DNA of 64,000 nt from Gelidibacter maritimus (GTDB taxonomy: Bacteria; Bacteroidota; Bacteroidia; Flavobacteriales; Flavobacteriaceae): the NCBI RefSeq assembly GCF_014062315.1, contig NZ_JACGLT010000001.1:481685-545684 (forward strand), read 5' to 3'. Of this stretch, positions 55,379 through 64,000 are shown one piece after another. The position numbers and the translations under genes were made by a program. Position 1 is the stretch's first letter; the number at the start of each line of letters is the position of its first letter. Under the pieces are notes generated by a model. The model made no database searches, had not been told where the DNA came from, and saw only the letters and a list, made by a program, of their open reading frames with translations.

Positions 55379-56941
55379 TTAGGTGGATTTATTGGGAATC
55401 TGATCCATTGCCCGTTCCGCAATGGCGGTAATGGATAATGACGGATTGACTCCTGGGTTGGCGGAAATCATCGCACCATCAATGACTAGCATATTTTGAT
55501 AGCCGAACACGTTATTATCTTTATCTATAACTCCTGTAGCAGGATCTTTTCCCATAACTGCACCGCCCAGGATATGAGCTGTAGATGGTATTCCCGCCAA
55601 GGTCTCTAAAGCGAAAGAAGTGCTGACCCCATTTATCGCTTTTCGGTAGGCTTTGACCAGTGCCTTAGATTCTGGGATAAACGGCGTTGGCGCCAAACCT
55701 GTACTTACGGTTGAAGTCATTTGCCCAAAAACATTGCGTTTAAATTTTAAAGTGCTGTCCAAAGTTTGCATAAAAAGTAGGACGACCGTATTTTTTGCCC
55801 AACCATTCACAAAATATATTTTAAAATAGTCGATTGGGTTTTTTAGGAATTTAGCTACAATTTTAAACAGCCGGGAGATGACATTCGATCCAGTGACGTA
55901 AGGTAGATGCACCAATTTCCAGGCGTTGGAGCCTTCTCCATATCGGCAGATTTCCAGATGGCTGTTGTCGTCCGTATTCAGGATGCTGCCAATGGCAATG
56001 CCTTTAGAATAGTTTTTGTCCTTGTCAAGTCCTGAAACACTGACCAAAGTTTCATTGTTACTGCGGATATCTTCGCCCAGTTTATCCGATAAGTTGGGTA
56101 AGGATGATAGTTTCAGCTTGAGCAATAATTTTACGGTACCCAAAACACCGCCCGAGAATACGACTCCTTTGACTTTGATTTTTTGATGTTTTTTGAAGAA
56201 TTTAGTACTGTTTTTTATATAAACTTCATAGCCTTCAGAACCGTCGGCAACGTTGATAGGCTTTACATCGTAGACTTCGTTTTCGGCCAAGATCTCCGCA
56301 CCGTTTTTCTGGGCCAGGTAGAGGTAGTTTTTGTCCAGCGTGTTTTTAGCATTATACCGGCATCCGGTCATACAGGCTCCGCAAAAATTGCATCCAGAAC
56401 GCTCCGGGCCTTCACCATTAAAATAGGGGTCTTTTTGCGTTTTATTCGGTGTTCCAAAAAAAACGGCGACACGGGTGGCGTCAAATCTGTCCGCAATGCC
56501 TAAATCTTCTGACATTTTTTTGAGTCCCAAATCGCCATCAAACAATTTTGGATTTTTAGTAGCACCCAACATCCGTAAGGCTTCTTTGTAATAAGGCTTC
56601 AATTCGTTTTCCCAATCGTTGAGATCGCTCCAACTTCCAGATTTAAAAAAAGCTGATTTTGGGGTGGGTAAGGTATTGGCATAAACCAAAGAGCCGCCCC
56701 CAACTCCAGTTCCAGAAATGACAGCGATATGTCTAAAAACGGAAAGTTTCATGATGCCAAAAAACCGTAAACCAGGCATCCATAGCCATTTTCTGAAGTT
56801 CCAATTAGTTTTTGGAAAATCATTGGCTTTAAACCATTTTCCTTTTTCAACCACCAAAACCTTGTAGCCTTTTTGGGATAACCTTAAGGCACTCACTGAA
56901 CCTCCAAAACCACTGCCTACTATAATATAATCGTATTTCAT
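55379..56941 (-). CDS. GMC-type FAD oxidoreductase, cholesterol-oxidase-like
   Basis: A 520-residue flavoprotein. It has the N-terminal Rossmann motif YIIVGSGFGGSVSALRLSQK, the GMC segment ISGTGVGGGSLVYANTLP, a Cys-rich CNFCGACMTGCRYNAKNTLD block characteristic of the cholesterol-oxidase-like branch, and a C-terminal NPGVNPSLSITAIAERAMD. It oxidises an alcohol group of an unknown, perhaps sterol-like or sugar, substrate in the cytoplasm. Monocistronic, divergent from the amidohydrolase gene. Confidence 0.9.
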   Translation of the reverse strand: MKYDYIIVGSGFGGSVSALRLSQKGYKVLVVEKGKWFKANDFPKTNWNFRKWLWMPGLRFFGIMKLSVFRHIAVISGTGVGGGSLVYANTLPTPKSAFFKSGSWSDLNDWENELKPYYKEALRMLGATKNPKLFDGDLGLKKMSEDLGIADRFDATRVAVFFGTPNKTQKDPYFNGEGPERSGCNFCGACMTGCRYNAKNTLDKNYLYLAQKNGAEILAENEVYDVKPINVADGSEGYEVYIKNSTKFFKKHQKIKVKGVVFSGGVLGTVKLLLKLKLSSLPNLSDKLGEDIRSNNETLVSVSGLDKDKNYSKGIAIGSILNTDDNSHLEICRYGEGSNAWKLVHLPYVTGSNVISRLFKIVAKFLKNPIDYFKIYFVNGWAKNTVVLLFMQTLDSTLKFKRNVFGQMTSTVSTGLAPTPFIPESKALVKAYRKAINGVSTSFALETLAGIPSTAHILGGAVMGKDPATGVIDKDNNVFGYQNMLVIDGAMISANPGVNPSLSITAIAERAMDQIPNKST

Positions 56942-57189
56942 TTTAATTTTCCGTTGCGAGGTTTACATGAGTTGTCTCGATCACGAATTTAGTAAAAATA
57001 AATCGGCCTTGAATATAGAGCAGTTGAAGAGTTGTTATTGTGTTATTAGATAAGATTTAGGTGTTTTTGGTTTCGAAGGTTTCAGAAAATTAAGCCTGTA
57101 GTCAGAAAAACCTCTTTTGTCTTAAATATAATATAGGATAATTGGTATATTTAGCTACCTATAATGAGCTATAAAGAATTATTGAAATC

Positions 57190-58968
57190 ATGAAAACACT
57201 TATTAAAAATGGATTGTTTTTTTCTGGAATGCCCAATGAAAAAGCTATTAAACAAGATGTATTAATTGACGACGACGGTCGTATTTTGGAAATAGGCTTA
57301 AGCAATTCATTTTCTGAAGAGGGTTTAAACATAATAAATGCGGAAGGGCAATGGATTGTTCCTGGGTTTGTCGATTCGCACACCCATTATGATGCTGAAC
57401 TTTTGGCTTCTCCCGGACTTAAAGAATCGGCTCGGCACGGCGTTACCACCATCATTTTGGGAAGTTGTTCGGTTTCGGCGGTATATAATTCGGCAGAAGA
57501 CACCGCCGATTCATTTACGAGGGTTGAAGCGATTCCAAGAGATGTCATGTTGCCCTTGTTGGAAAAGGAAAAAACTTGGAATACACCAAAGGAATGGAAG
57601 GCATATATCAGCAAGCTGCCTTTAGGAATCAATATCGCTTCGTTTATAGGCCACTCCGACATACGAATGAAAGCGATGGGAATCAAACGCTCTTTAACCG
57701 ATAATGAATCTGCAACACCTCAAGAAAGAGAGATGATGCTGGACATGTTGAACGATGCCTTAGACGAAGGTTTTATCGGGTTATCTACCATGGATAATCC
57801 TTGGGATAAAATGGACGGGGACAGATATTGGTCCCATAAAACGCCTTCATTTTACGCGTCGTGGAAGGAGAGAAAAAGCCTGATCAATCTACTACGAGAG
57901 CGGGATGCAATTCTTCAGGGAGCTCCCAATTTGGTTACTCGAATCAATGCCCTTAATTATATGTTGGCGAGTGCTGGTATTTTCCGAAAACCGCTAAAAA
58001 CGACCATGATTGCCATGATGGATCTCATTGGCGATCGTTATATTTATCCAATGGTGGCCTTCGGTTCCAAAGCCATAAATAGTTTGGGAAATGCAAATTT
58101 CAGAATGCAATCGCCACCTTGCCCGTTTACGGTATATTACGATGGTGTAGATTCGGTCATGTTTGAGGAATTTCCCAGTGGTGAGGCCTTGAGACATTTG
58201 GCCAAAGAATTGGACCAAAGAAACGAACTTATAAATGACCGTCAATTTAGAGAAAATTTCAAAAAGGAAATAAAGAAAAAATTTGCGCCAAAAGTCTGGC
58301 ACAAAGACTTGAGCAAAGCGGTCATCATCGATTGTCCTGACGCCAGTTTGATCGGGAAAAACTTTTATGAAATTGCTGAAGAAAACAATAAGCATCCGGT
58401 AGATGAGTTTTTAGATACCATCATAAAATATGATAAAAAAATACGATGGACTACAACCATCGCCAATGATAGAAAGGAGAAATATAAGAACCTCTATAAC
58501 TTCAAATACAACTTGATCAGTTTTTCCGATGCCGGCGCCCATCTCAATAATATGGCGTTCTACAATTTTCCTTTAAAAATGATTAAAATCGTACAGGATT
58601 CCATAGACAAGGGAGAACAAATCATGACGATGGAAAAATGTATCTGGCGACTTTCAAAAGAGCAAGCCGATTGGTTTGATCTGGATTGTGGCTATCTGGC
58701 TAAGGGGAAAATGGCTGACTTAGTGATTTTAGATCCTGAAAAACTTAAGAACATTACTGAAAACGTTGACATTGAGCCGATAAAGGAATTTGATAATTAT
58801 GACAGATTGGTCAATAGAAATGAAGGTGTGGTCTCAAGAGTCATGGTTGGAGGGAAAACAATTTTCGAAAACGAAGACTTTGTAGAAAATTACGGGAAAA
58901 CAGAAAAATATGGTCGATTCTTAGAGAAAGTCGGACAAAAGAATAAACACTTAAAAAAAGCAGTATAA
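57190..58968 (+). CDS. D-aminoacylase-type amidohydrolase
   Basis: A 592-residue cytoplasmic enzyme of the N-acyl-D-amino-acid deacylase/amidohydrolase_3 group: VPGFVDSHTHYDAELLASPG (HxH), HGVTTIILGSCSVSA, LGINIASFIGHSDIR, FSDAGAHLNNMAF (metal-site Asp) and a C-terminal GYLAKGKMADLVILDPEKLK. It hydrolyses an N-acyl or cyclic amide bond. It is 4 bases from the following reductase gene, so the two are one operon. It is longer than typical D-aminoacylases (~480-530). Confidence 0.88.
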   Translation: MKTLIKNGLFFSGMPNEKAIKQDVLIDDDGRILEIGLSNSFSEEGLNIINAEGQWIVPGFVDSHTHYDAELLASPGLKESARHGVTTIILGSCSVSAVYNSAEDTADSFTRVEAIPRDVMLPLLEKEKTWNTPKEWKAYISKLPLGINIASFIGHSDIRMKAMGIKRSLTDNESATPQEREMMLDMLNDALDEGFIGLSTMDNPWDKMDGDRYWSHKTPSFYASWKERKSLINLLRERDAILQGAPNLVTRINALNYMLASAGIFRKPLKTTMIAMMDLIGDRYIYPMVAFGSKAINSLGNANFRMQSPPCPFTVYYDGVDSVMFEEFPSGEALRHLAKELDQRNELINDRQFRENFKKEIKKKFAPKVWHKDLSKAVIIDCPDASLIGKNFYEIAEENNKHPVDEFLDTIIKYDKKIRWTTTIANDRKEKYKNLYNFKYNLISFSDAGAHLNNMAFYNFPLKMIKIVQDSIDKGEQIMTMEKCIWRLSKEQADWFDLDCGYLAKGKMADLVILDPEKLKNITENVDIEPIKEFDNYDRLVNRNEGVVSRVMVGGKTIFENEDFVENYGKTEKYGRFLEKVGQKNKHLKKAV

Positions 58969-58972
58969 TTAA

Positions 58973-60004
58973 ATGAATAACAATCAACAATCAATTCCGG
59001 AATACGAAGCACAATCAAATCGCTATGATACGATGACGTATCGACGCTGCGGTAAGAGTGGCATCTTATTGCCCGCATTATCCCTTGGGTTATGGCATAA
59101 TTTCGGCCATGCCGACGATTTTACAAATGCCAGAAACATTGTGCGAACCGCCTTTGATTGCGGCATCACACATTTTGATTTAGCCAATAACTACGGTCCG
59201 CCGTATGGCTCGGCCGAGGAAACCTTTGGTAGAATCTTAAAGAAGGATTTTAAAAACTATCGCGATGAGCTCCTGATTTCGAGCAAAGCAGGTTGGGATA
59301 TGTGGGATGGCCCCTATGGGGATTTGGGTTCCAAAAAATATTTGATTGCGAGTCTCGATCAAAGTTTAAAACGAATGGGATTGGATTATGTGGACATCTT
59401 TTATCACCATCGTCCTGACCCCGATACGCCTTTAGAGGAAACCATGGGCGCCCTGCATCAAATGGTGCAACAGGGAAAAGCGCTTTATGTGGGTGTGTCC
59501 AGTTATCCAGCCAATTTAACCCGACAGGCGAGCGAAATTTTGGACCGAATGGGCACCAAATTATTGATTCACCAACCGCGTTATAATATGATGGACCGCT
59601 GGGTGGAAGACGGTTTATTGGATGAACTCGAAAGTCAGGGGACAGGTGGCATTGCCTTCTCACCCTTGAGTCAAGGCATATTGACTGATAAATACCTTAA
59701 GGGGATTCCAGAAGACTCAAGAGCGGGAAAAGACAAAAGATATCTCAAGCCTGAACAACTCACTACAGATAAATTGGAAAAGGTAAAGCAGTTGAATGAA
59801 ATAGCAGAAACCAGAGGTCAAAGTTTAGCACAAATGGCGATTGCCTGGCTTTTAAAAGATGATCGCATCACTTCTGTATTGGTGGGTGCAAGTAGTCCTG
59901 AGCAAGTTCGTGAGAATGTAAAATCGATTGATAATTTAAAGTTTTCAAAGGAAGAATTAACGGCCATTGAGAGTATATTAAGCGATGAAAACGAAAAACA
60001 GTAA
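58973..60004 (+). CDS. aldo/keto reductase, YghZ-like
   Basis: A 343-residue NADPH-dependent reductase. The barrel matches the Kv-beta/YghZ branch: YRRCGKSGILLPALSLGLWH, ITHFDLANNYGPPYGSAEE (catalytic Asp/Tyr), LLISSKAGWDMW (Lys), and DYVDIFYHHRPDPDTP (His). The closest known activity is L-glyceraldehyde-3-phosphate/methylglyoxal reduction. It is co-transcribed with the amidohydrolase gene before it. Confidence 0.9.
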   Translation: MNNNQQSIPEYEAQSNRYDTMTYRRCGKSGILLPALSLGLWHNFGHADDFTNARNIVRTAFDCGITHFDLANNYGPPYGSAEETFGRILKKDFKNYRDELLISSKAGWDMWDGPYGDLGSKKYLIASLDQSLKRMGLDYVDIFYHHRPDPDTPLEETMGALHQMVQQGKALYVGVSSYPANLTRQASEILDRMGTKLLIHQPRYNMMDRWVEDGLLDELESQGTGGIAFSPLSQGILTDKYLKGIPEDSRAGKDKRYLKPEQLTTDKLEKVKQLNEIAETRGQSLAQMAIAWLLKDDRITSVLVGASSPEQVRENVKSIDNLKFSKEELTAIESILSDENEKQ

Positions 60005-60169
60005 TCAATAAAATGATACCTTATAAAGGCTATTGTAACCTATAGATAGTTAGTTTTTGCATTTACAAGCGACTCTAAGCACAGGTGTTGTTTATTTAAA
60101 ATGTATTAAATTCGCAGCTTATTATCGATCAATAATTTGATTAAACACCCTTGTTAGTCCCATCAAAAA

Positions 60170-61282
60170 ATGAGCAAAAACAAAGAAATTGCAAATCTCG
60201 AAAAGAAACTTAAAGCCGATCTGGATAAGTTTGAATCCGCTAGAATAAAATGTGGCATCATCGGTAGGAGCGGGGTTGGAAAATCCTCTCTGATCAATGC
60301 CATTGTTGGGGAATACATTGCAGAAGTGGGCGAAGTAGAAACAACCATGGAGGTTGGAAAACCTATAGACCATAGAGGTTTGAGTTTTTACGATTTGCCG
60401 GGATGCTCAACCATCAATTTTCCAAAGGAGGAGTACCTTGAGACCTTTAATATCAGCCATTTTGATTGCGTCATTGTAGTGACGGCCGACCGGTTTTACG
60501 AAGATGATCTGTACTTAATAGATGAGCTTTTAAAAATAAAAATGCCTGTCTTTGCCGTTCGAACAAAAATAGACTATTCCATTGATCGCGCGTTAAGACG
60601 CGATATATCTGAAGAGGAAACCTATAACACCGTTTTGAATGACCTTGAACAAAATCTTAAAGGCTACCGACTCAAGGGTATTTATCTAACTTCAGCAGAC
60701 TATCCGCAAGAATATGACTTAGGCCAACTTTTGGATGATATTTATTCAAGCTTGGGGAGAATCAAGCAGCAACGTTTTGTAGCTGATATCAACATCACCA
60801 GCCAAAAAATCCTATCAAAAAAAAAAGAACTCGCAAATAAGATTGTAGGCATGCACTCAGCCTTATCAGCGGTGAATGGTGTCAATCCTATTCCTGGACT
60901 TGATGTTGGGGTGGATATATCTTTGCTCACAAGAATGGGGGTCCATGTCAGGGATATTTATTGCCTGGGCGGTGAGCAACAGCATTTTATAATGGATTTG
61001 TTGGATAAAAACAACGCCAAAGTTTTGACCGCTAAAGCCCTTCAGTTTAGTGTCAAATATTTAGGAAAAGATGCGATTATGCTTTTGTTGAGAAGAGCAG
61101 GTGCAACAGTAGCGGCAAAATCGGCTTCTAAGTACTTCCCTTTTATTGGCATAGCCATCTCATCAACGGTTGGCTTTTTCCTGACCTCCACCATAGGCAA
61201 AGATATGGTTAAGGATGCCGAGAGCATTGCCACGGAAAATTATAACGCTCTGAAATCACTAAAGATTAATAGGGACGCCTAA
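60170..61282 (+). CDS. IRG-like GTPase with C-terminal hydrophobic region
   Basis: A 370-residue protein. G1 GRSGVGKSSLINAI (32-45), G3 DLPGCSTINFPKEEYL (75-90) and G4 RTKID (131-135) follow the pattern of interferon-inducible (IRG) GTPases, where DLPG, FxxxxYL and VRTKID recur. After a ~70-residue helical link, the C-terminal part (VNGVNPIPGLDVGVDISLL; YFPFIGIAISSTVGFFLTST) is hydrophobic and may bind membrane. It stands alone with its own 165-base upstream gap. Role unknown; membrane remodelling is inferred. Confidence 0.8.
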   Translation: MSKNKEIANLEKKLKADLDKFESARIKCGIIGRSGVGKSSLINAIVGEYIAEVGEVETTMEVGKPIDHRGLSFYDLPGCSTINFPKEEYLETFNISHFDCVIVVTADRFYEDDLYLIDELLKIKMPVFAVRTKIDYSIDRALRRDISEEETYNTVLNDLEQNLKGYRLKGIYLTSADYPQEYDLGQLLDDIYSSLGRIKQQRFVADINITSQKILSKKKELANKIVGMHSALSAVNGVNPIPGLDVGVDISLLTRMGVHVRDIYCLGGEQQHFIMDLLDKNNAKVLTAKALQFSVKYLGKDAIMLLLRRAGATVAAKSASKYFPFIGIAISSTVGFFLTSTIGKDMVKDAESIATENYNALKSLKINRDA

Positions 61283-61446
61283 TTATTAGGGACGTCTAAT
61301 TATTTTTTAGATGCATTTATGTGATCATTAAAATCAGAACCGATATTAATTACTTTTCGGGTTTAATTACTCGAAGTTGGGCTTCAAACAAAAAACGACA
61401 AACCGTGCAAAATTTTTCGTAAATTTCAATATTAAAATATTCTTAA

Positions 61447-61665
61447 ATGGACATTAAAACAACAAAACTGGAATTACTCAAGGCTATTTTGGATAATGAA
61501 AATTCCGAGTTTATTCAACGTGTATCAGATTTTGTAAAAAAGGAAAAAAATGACTTTTGGAATGAATTAAGTATGTCTGAACAAAAAGAAATAAAAGAGG
61601 GAATTGAGGACTTGGATAATGGGAAACGAATTTCCTATGATTCTTTTTTAAAGAAAATTTCATAG
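61447..61665 (+). CDS. antitoxin of a RelE/ParE-type pair
   Basis: A 72-residue acidic protein (KLELLKAILDNENSEFIQRV ... DLDNGKRISYDSFLKKIS), the common Bacteroidota antitoxin placed before RelE-type toxins. The GI(E)DLDNGKRISYDSFL end is typical. The toxin gene starts 3 bases after its stop but is destroyed, so the antitoxin is now orphaned. Intact frame. Confidence 0.8.
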   Translation: MDIKTTKLELLKAILDNENSEFIQRVSDFVKKEKNDFWNELSMSEQKEIKEGIEDLDNGKRISYDSFLKKIS

Positions 61666-61668
61666 TAA

Positions 61669-61973
61669 ATGAAAGTATTCTTATCTGAACTTGCTGAATA
61701 AAAACTCCTGAAACTTTCGGAATATTTATTAGAAAATTGGAATTTAAAAACGAGAGATAAATTCATTTCAAAACTGACTGAATAAATTGAGCAAATATCT
61801 TAACAACCATCCAGTTGTCCTACACCATCGGAATTTGATAATCTCTATAAATGTGTCGTAACTAAACAAACAACATTTTACTACAGAGTTAATTTGGAAA
61901 AAAGGAAATTGAAATAATAACAATTTTTGACACAAGACAACATCCTAACAAGCTTAAAAAAGATATCGAATAA
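61669..61973 (+). pseudogene. RelE/ParE-type toxin, several stops and a frameshift
   Basis: Starting MKVFLSELAE at 61669, the frame meets TAA three times where the family has Lys (after AE, after KLTE, after IEQIS). Between them the toxin reads well (KLLKLSEYLLENWNLKTRDK, SEFDNLYKCVVTKQTTFYYR, VNLEK). One base lost near 61905 then restores KEIEIITIFDTRQHPNKLKK DIE to the stop at 61973. The toxin is dead. Confidence 0.8.
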
Positions 61974-62650
61974 AAAGTACTAAAGCCCAACATATGCATA
62001 AGCAATAGCTTGTTCTGGCATACTTGGAAGATCCTGCAGATTTTCCAATGGCAAGTGCCTCTTTGCAATTTTCCGTGACTAACCACGCCACCGCTCATAG
62101 TGTGCCAAGAATCAACCACGGCAATAAAAGGTTGAATGCTGTAAATAAGATGATGGTAGGTCCATCAGAGTCGTTGTATAGGCGATGGCTCTAAACCACC
62201 TAAAGGTGCTGCAATTAACAGTTGTGGTGCTGAGCGTTTAGGAGAATCTAGTCCAAAGAGATTAGCAGGTACGAATAAAGGAGTTGAACGAAAGTGAACC
62301 ATCGAAGAGGTGTCGAGAAGTTGCTATCCCCAGTCAAAAGCTACGAAGTATGATACGGAGTGAAAAGTAATGTTAGCAATAACATTAATTACAGAGGAAA
62401 CCTATTTATTTTCTGTAAGGCTGGCGTCATTCAGATGGCAAGAACTTTATTCAGGCTTATTTACGGAACTTGGGAAACTGCATACAAATGGCAAGGGAAA
62501 TGCACAATAAGAACAACTTAGAGGCAGAATACCGAAGTTGTATGCAGAGACAGATTAACCCGTAGTAGTGATGAAGTTTCTGTAATGGAAATGGAGCAAA
62601 GGGGTTAAGTTGTACAGTTGCATTTTACAAATCAACTTACAAAAGTGAGG

Positions 62651-63913
62651 ATGAATTTATGGAATGAAACAAAATCAATACCGATAAGCCGCCAAATGGT
62701 TTGGGAGGCCTATCAAAAAGTGCGTTCCAACAAAGGGAGTGCTGGAGTGGATGCGATAGATATGCAAGAATTTGATGCCGATCGCAGAAGACACCTTTAC
62801 AAACTTTGGAATCGTATGGCATCAGGGAGTTATTTTCCACCACCTGTCAAAGAAGTAGAGATATCCAAGAAAGACGGTTCTATCCGTAAATTAGGCATAC
62901 CTACCATTAGCGACAGAGTTGGCCAAATGGTGGTCAAAATGTTTGTTGAACCAAGATTAGAGGCAGTATTCAGTCCCAATTCTTTCGGCTATCGACCAAA
63001 GAGAAATGCCCATCAGGCATTATCAAAGGTAAGAGAAAACTGTTGGAAACAAAACTGGGTCATTGACTTGGACATCAAAGGTTTCTTCGATAATATTGAC
63101 CATAACAAACTGATGCTTGCCGTAGAGAAACACGTGCCCGAAAACTGGGTAAAACTCTATATCAAACGATGGCTGGAAGCACCCGTTATTACAATATCTG
63201 GAAAACGAATCCAAAAGCAAGGAAAAGGAACGCCACAGGGCGGAGTGATCAGCCCTTTACTGGCAAACCTCTTTCTACATTATGCTTTTGACAAATGGTT
63301 GGAACGGACAGATAAAAATGTAGTCTTCACACGTTATGCCGATGACGTGATACTACACTGTAATACAAAAGCCCACGCAGAAAAAGTACTTAATCTAGTG
63401 CATCAAAGAATGGCTTCGGTAGGATTGGAATTACATCCACAAAAGACAAAAATTGTCTATTGCCGAGACTACAGAAGAAAAGAAAAATACCCAACAATCA
63501 AATTTGATTTCCTGGGATATTCTTTTCAGCCCAGGACTGCCTTCTCTAAGAAAAAGAGGAAGCTGTTTTTAGGGTATGATTGTGCCATAAGTATTGGTTC
63601 AAGAAAACGAATCGCTGACAAGCTAGAAGAGCTCGGCGTAAACAAACTTACTTTTAAAAGCATCGTAGGAGTAGCCCAATATCTTAATCCAATAATCAGG
63701 GGATGGGTGCGGTACTATGGTAAATTTAAGATGTATGAACTTACAAAAGTCTTTCGGTTACTCAGTAAAAGATTGGTTTGGTGGGCAAGGAAAAGGTATA
63801 AGCGATATAAAACCAGTATTTCGAAAGGGTACCAATGGTTAGCAGAGGTTAGGAAACAATATCCAACACTGTTTTATCATTGGAACTTCAATCAAATAAA
63901 TTGTATTGCTTAG
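62651..63913 (+). CDS. ltrA: group II intron reverse transcriptase/maturase
   Basis: A 420-residue protein of the bacterial group II intron type: VWEAYQKVRSNKGSAGVDAI, PPPVKEVEISKKDGSIRKLG, IPTISDRVGQMVV, GKGTPQGGVISPLLANLFLH and FTRYADDVILHC with the catalytic YADD. A maturase domain (GIIM) follows, ending GWVRYYGKFKMYELTKVFRL ... WARKRYKRYKT. No C-terminal endonuclease domain is present, so the intron would move by an endonuclease-independent route. ATG 62651 is preferred over TTG 62618. The frame is intact. Confidence 0.93.
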   Translation: MNLWNETKSIPISRQMVWEAYQKVRSNKGSAGVDAIDMQEFDADRRRHLYKLWNRMASGSYFPPPVKEVEISKKDGSIRKLGIPTISDRVGQMVVKMFVEPRLEAVFSPNSFGYRPKRNAHQALSKVRENCWKQNWVIDLDIKGFFDNIDHNKLMLAVEKHVPENWVKLYIKRWLEAPVITISGKRIQKQGKGTPQGGVISPLLANLFLHYAFDKWLERTDKNVVFTRYADDVILHCNTKAHAEKVLNLVHQRMASVGLELHPQKTKIVYCRDYRRKEKYPTIKFDFLGYSFQPRTAFSKKKRKLFLGYDCAISIGSRKRIADKLEELGVNKLTFKSIVGVAQYLNPIIRGWVRYYGKFKMYELTKVFRLLSKRLVWWARKRYKRYKTSISKGYQWLAEVRKQYPTLFYHWNFNQINCIA

Positions 63914-63926
63914 ATTTGTACAACAA

Positions 63927-63961
63927 GAGCCGTGTGAGGGGAGACTTTCAAGCACGGTTCT
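63927..63961 (+). ncRNA. group II intron domain V
   Basis: A stem GAGCCGTGTGAG... pairs with ...AGCACGGTTCT around a GAGA-type loop; this is the conserved catalytic hairpin of group II introns, 14 bases after the reverse transcriptase stop. Domain VI follows to the window end. Confidence 0.85.
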
Positions 63962-64000
63962 GTGAGAGGCTTAGGGTGAAACTCCCTTTGCCTACTCGAT

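Larger units (their letters stand above)
62100..64000 (+). mobile_element. group II intron, 3' end at window edge
   Basis: The likely 5' end is GTGTGCC at 62100, fitting the GUGYG start of group II introns. About 550 bases of structured non-coding RNA follow, then the reverse transcriptase gene (62651-63913) and domain V (63927-63961). The sequence CTACTCGAT ends at base 64000, so the intron's last base is at or just past the window edge. The gene it interrupts is not recognisable. The 5' boundary is uncertain by tens of bases. Confidence 0.75.

Noticed and set aside
61889..62119. A 76-codon minus-strand open frame across the group II intron 5' boundary.
   Set aside because: It crosses from exon into intron RNA and over the dead toxin gene, with no recognisable product.

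Overview
The window is low-GC DNA from a member of the Bacteroidota, most likely a marine flavobacterium (Flavobacteriia); I do not name a species. The signs are Bacteroidota-type promoter boxes (TAnnTTTG), a BACON-domain outer-membrane protein, mobile mystery proteins A and B, many LxxC lipoproteins, a GH29 fucosidase, and A/T-rich spacers with weak ribosome binding sites. No rRNA, tRNA or CRISPR array was seen.

Layout. (1) 1-686 is the 3' part of mnmE, a housekeeping tRNA-modification gene. (2) 0.8-16.3 kb is an accessory, defence-type region. It holds a Swt1-type HEPN protein, a mobile mystery A gene with a broken B gene, and a type I restriction-modification locus (small XRE regulator, hsdR, hsdM, hsdS). 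A helix-turn-helix/nucleotidyltransferase pair sits inside the hsd operon behind two palindromic operators. Then come a three-gene locus that looks like a toxin-antitoxin-chaperone (TAC) module with a SecB-like third gene, several decayed genes, a broken IS110 and a secreted endonuclease/exonuclease/phosphatase protein. (3) 17.1-34.1 kb is the most unusual part. It is a tightly packed nine-gene operon with an SrfB-like actin/Hsp70-fold ATPase, an SrfC-like large P-loop GTPase, a membrane-anchored subtilase, a four-helix membrane protein, a second P-loop GTPase, a large single-pass protein, a membrane-anchored protein, a periplasmic coiled-coil protein and a TPR-BACON-beta-barrel outer-membrane protein. 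Together they could span the whole envelope. (4) 34.3-38.4 kb is a gene graveyard: a dead IS256, two IS21 left-end remnants, Fic, mobile mystery A and AlbA_2-type fragments, and an orphan HipS-like gene. (5) 38.4-43.2 kb carries a Fic protein with a frameshifted C-terminus and a TOTE-type primase-helicase. (6) 43.5-61.3 kb looks like ordinary chromosome: FKBP lipoprotein, SgcJ-type protein, serine hydrolase, amidohydrolase lipoprotein, RCK potassium channel, alpha-L-fucosidase, small membrane exporter, large surface lipoprotein, GMC oxidoreductase, D-aminoacylase-type amidohydrolase, aldo/keto reductase and an IRG-like GTPase. (7) 61.4-64.0 kb holds an antitoxin gene with a wrecked toxin gene and a group II intron whose 3' end lies at the window edge.

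How they fit together. The first 43 kb reads as an accumulated defence/mobile island starting immediately 3' of mnmE. It mixes intact systems (type I RM, the HigBA/SecB-like module, the SrfBC operon, the TOTE helicase-primase) with many recently broken genes, several of which carry only one lesion. Function calls rest on motifs read by eye; no database search was possible.
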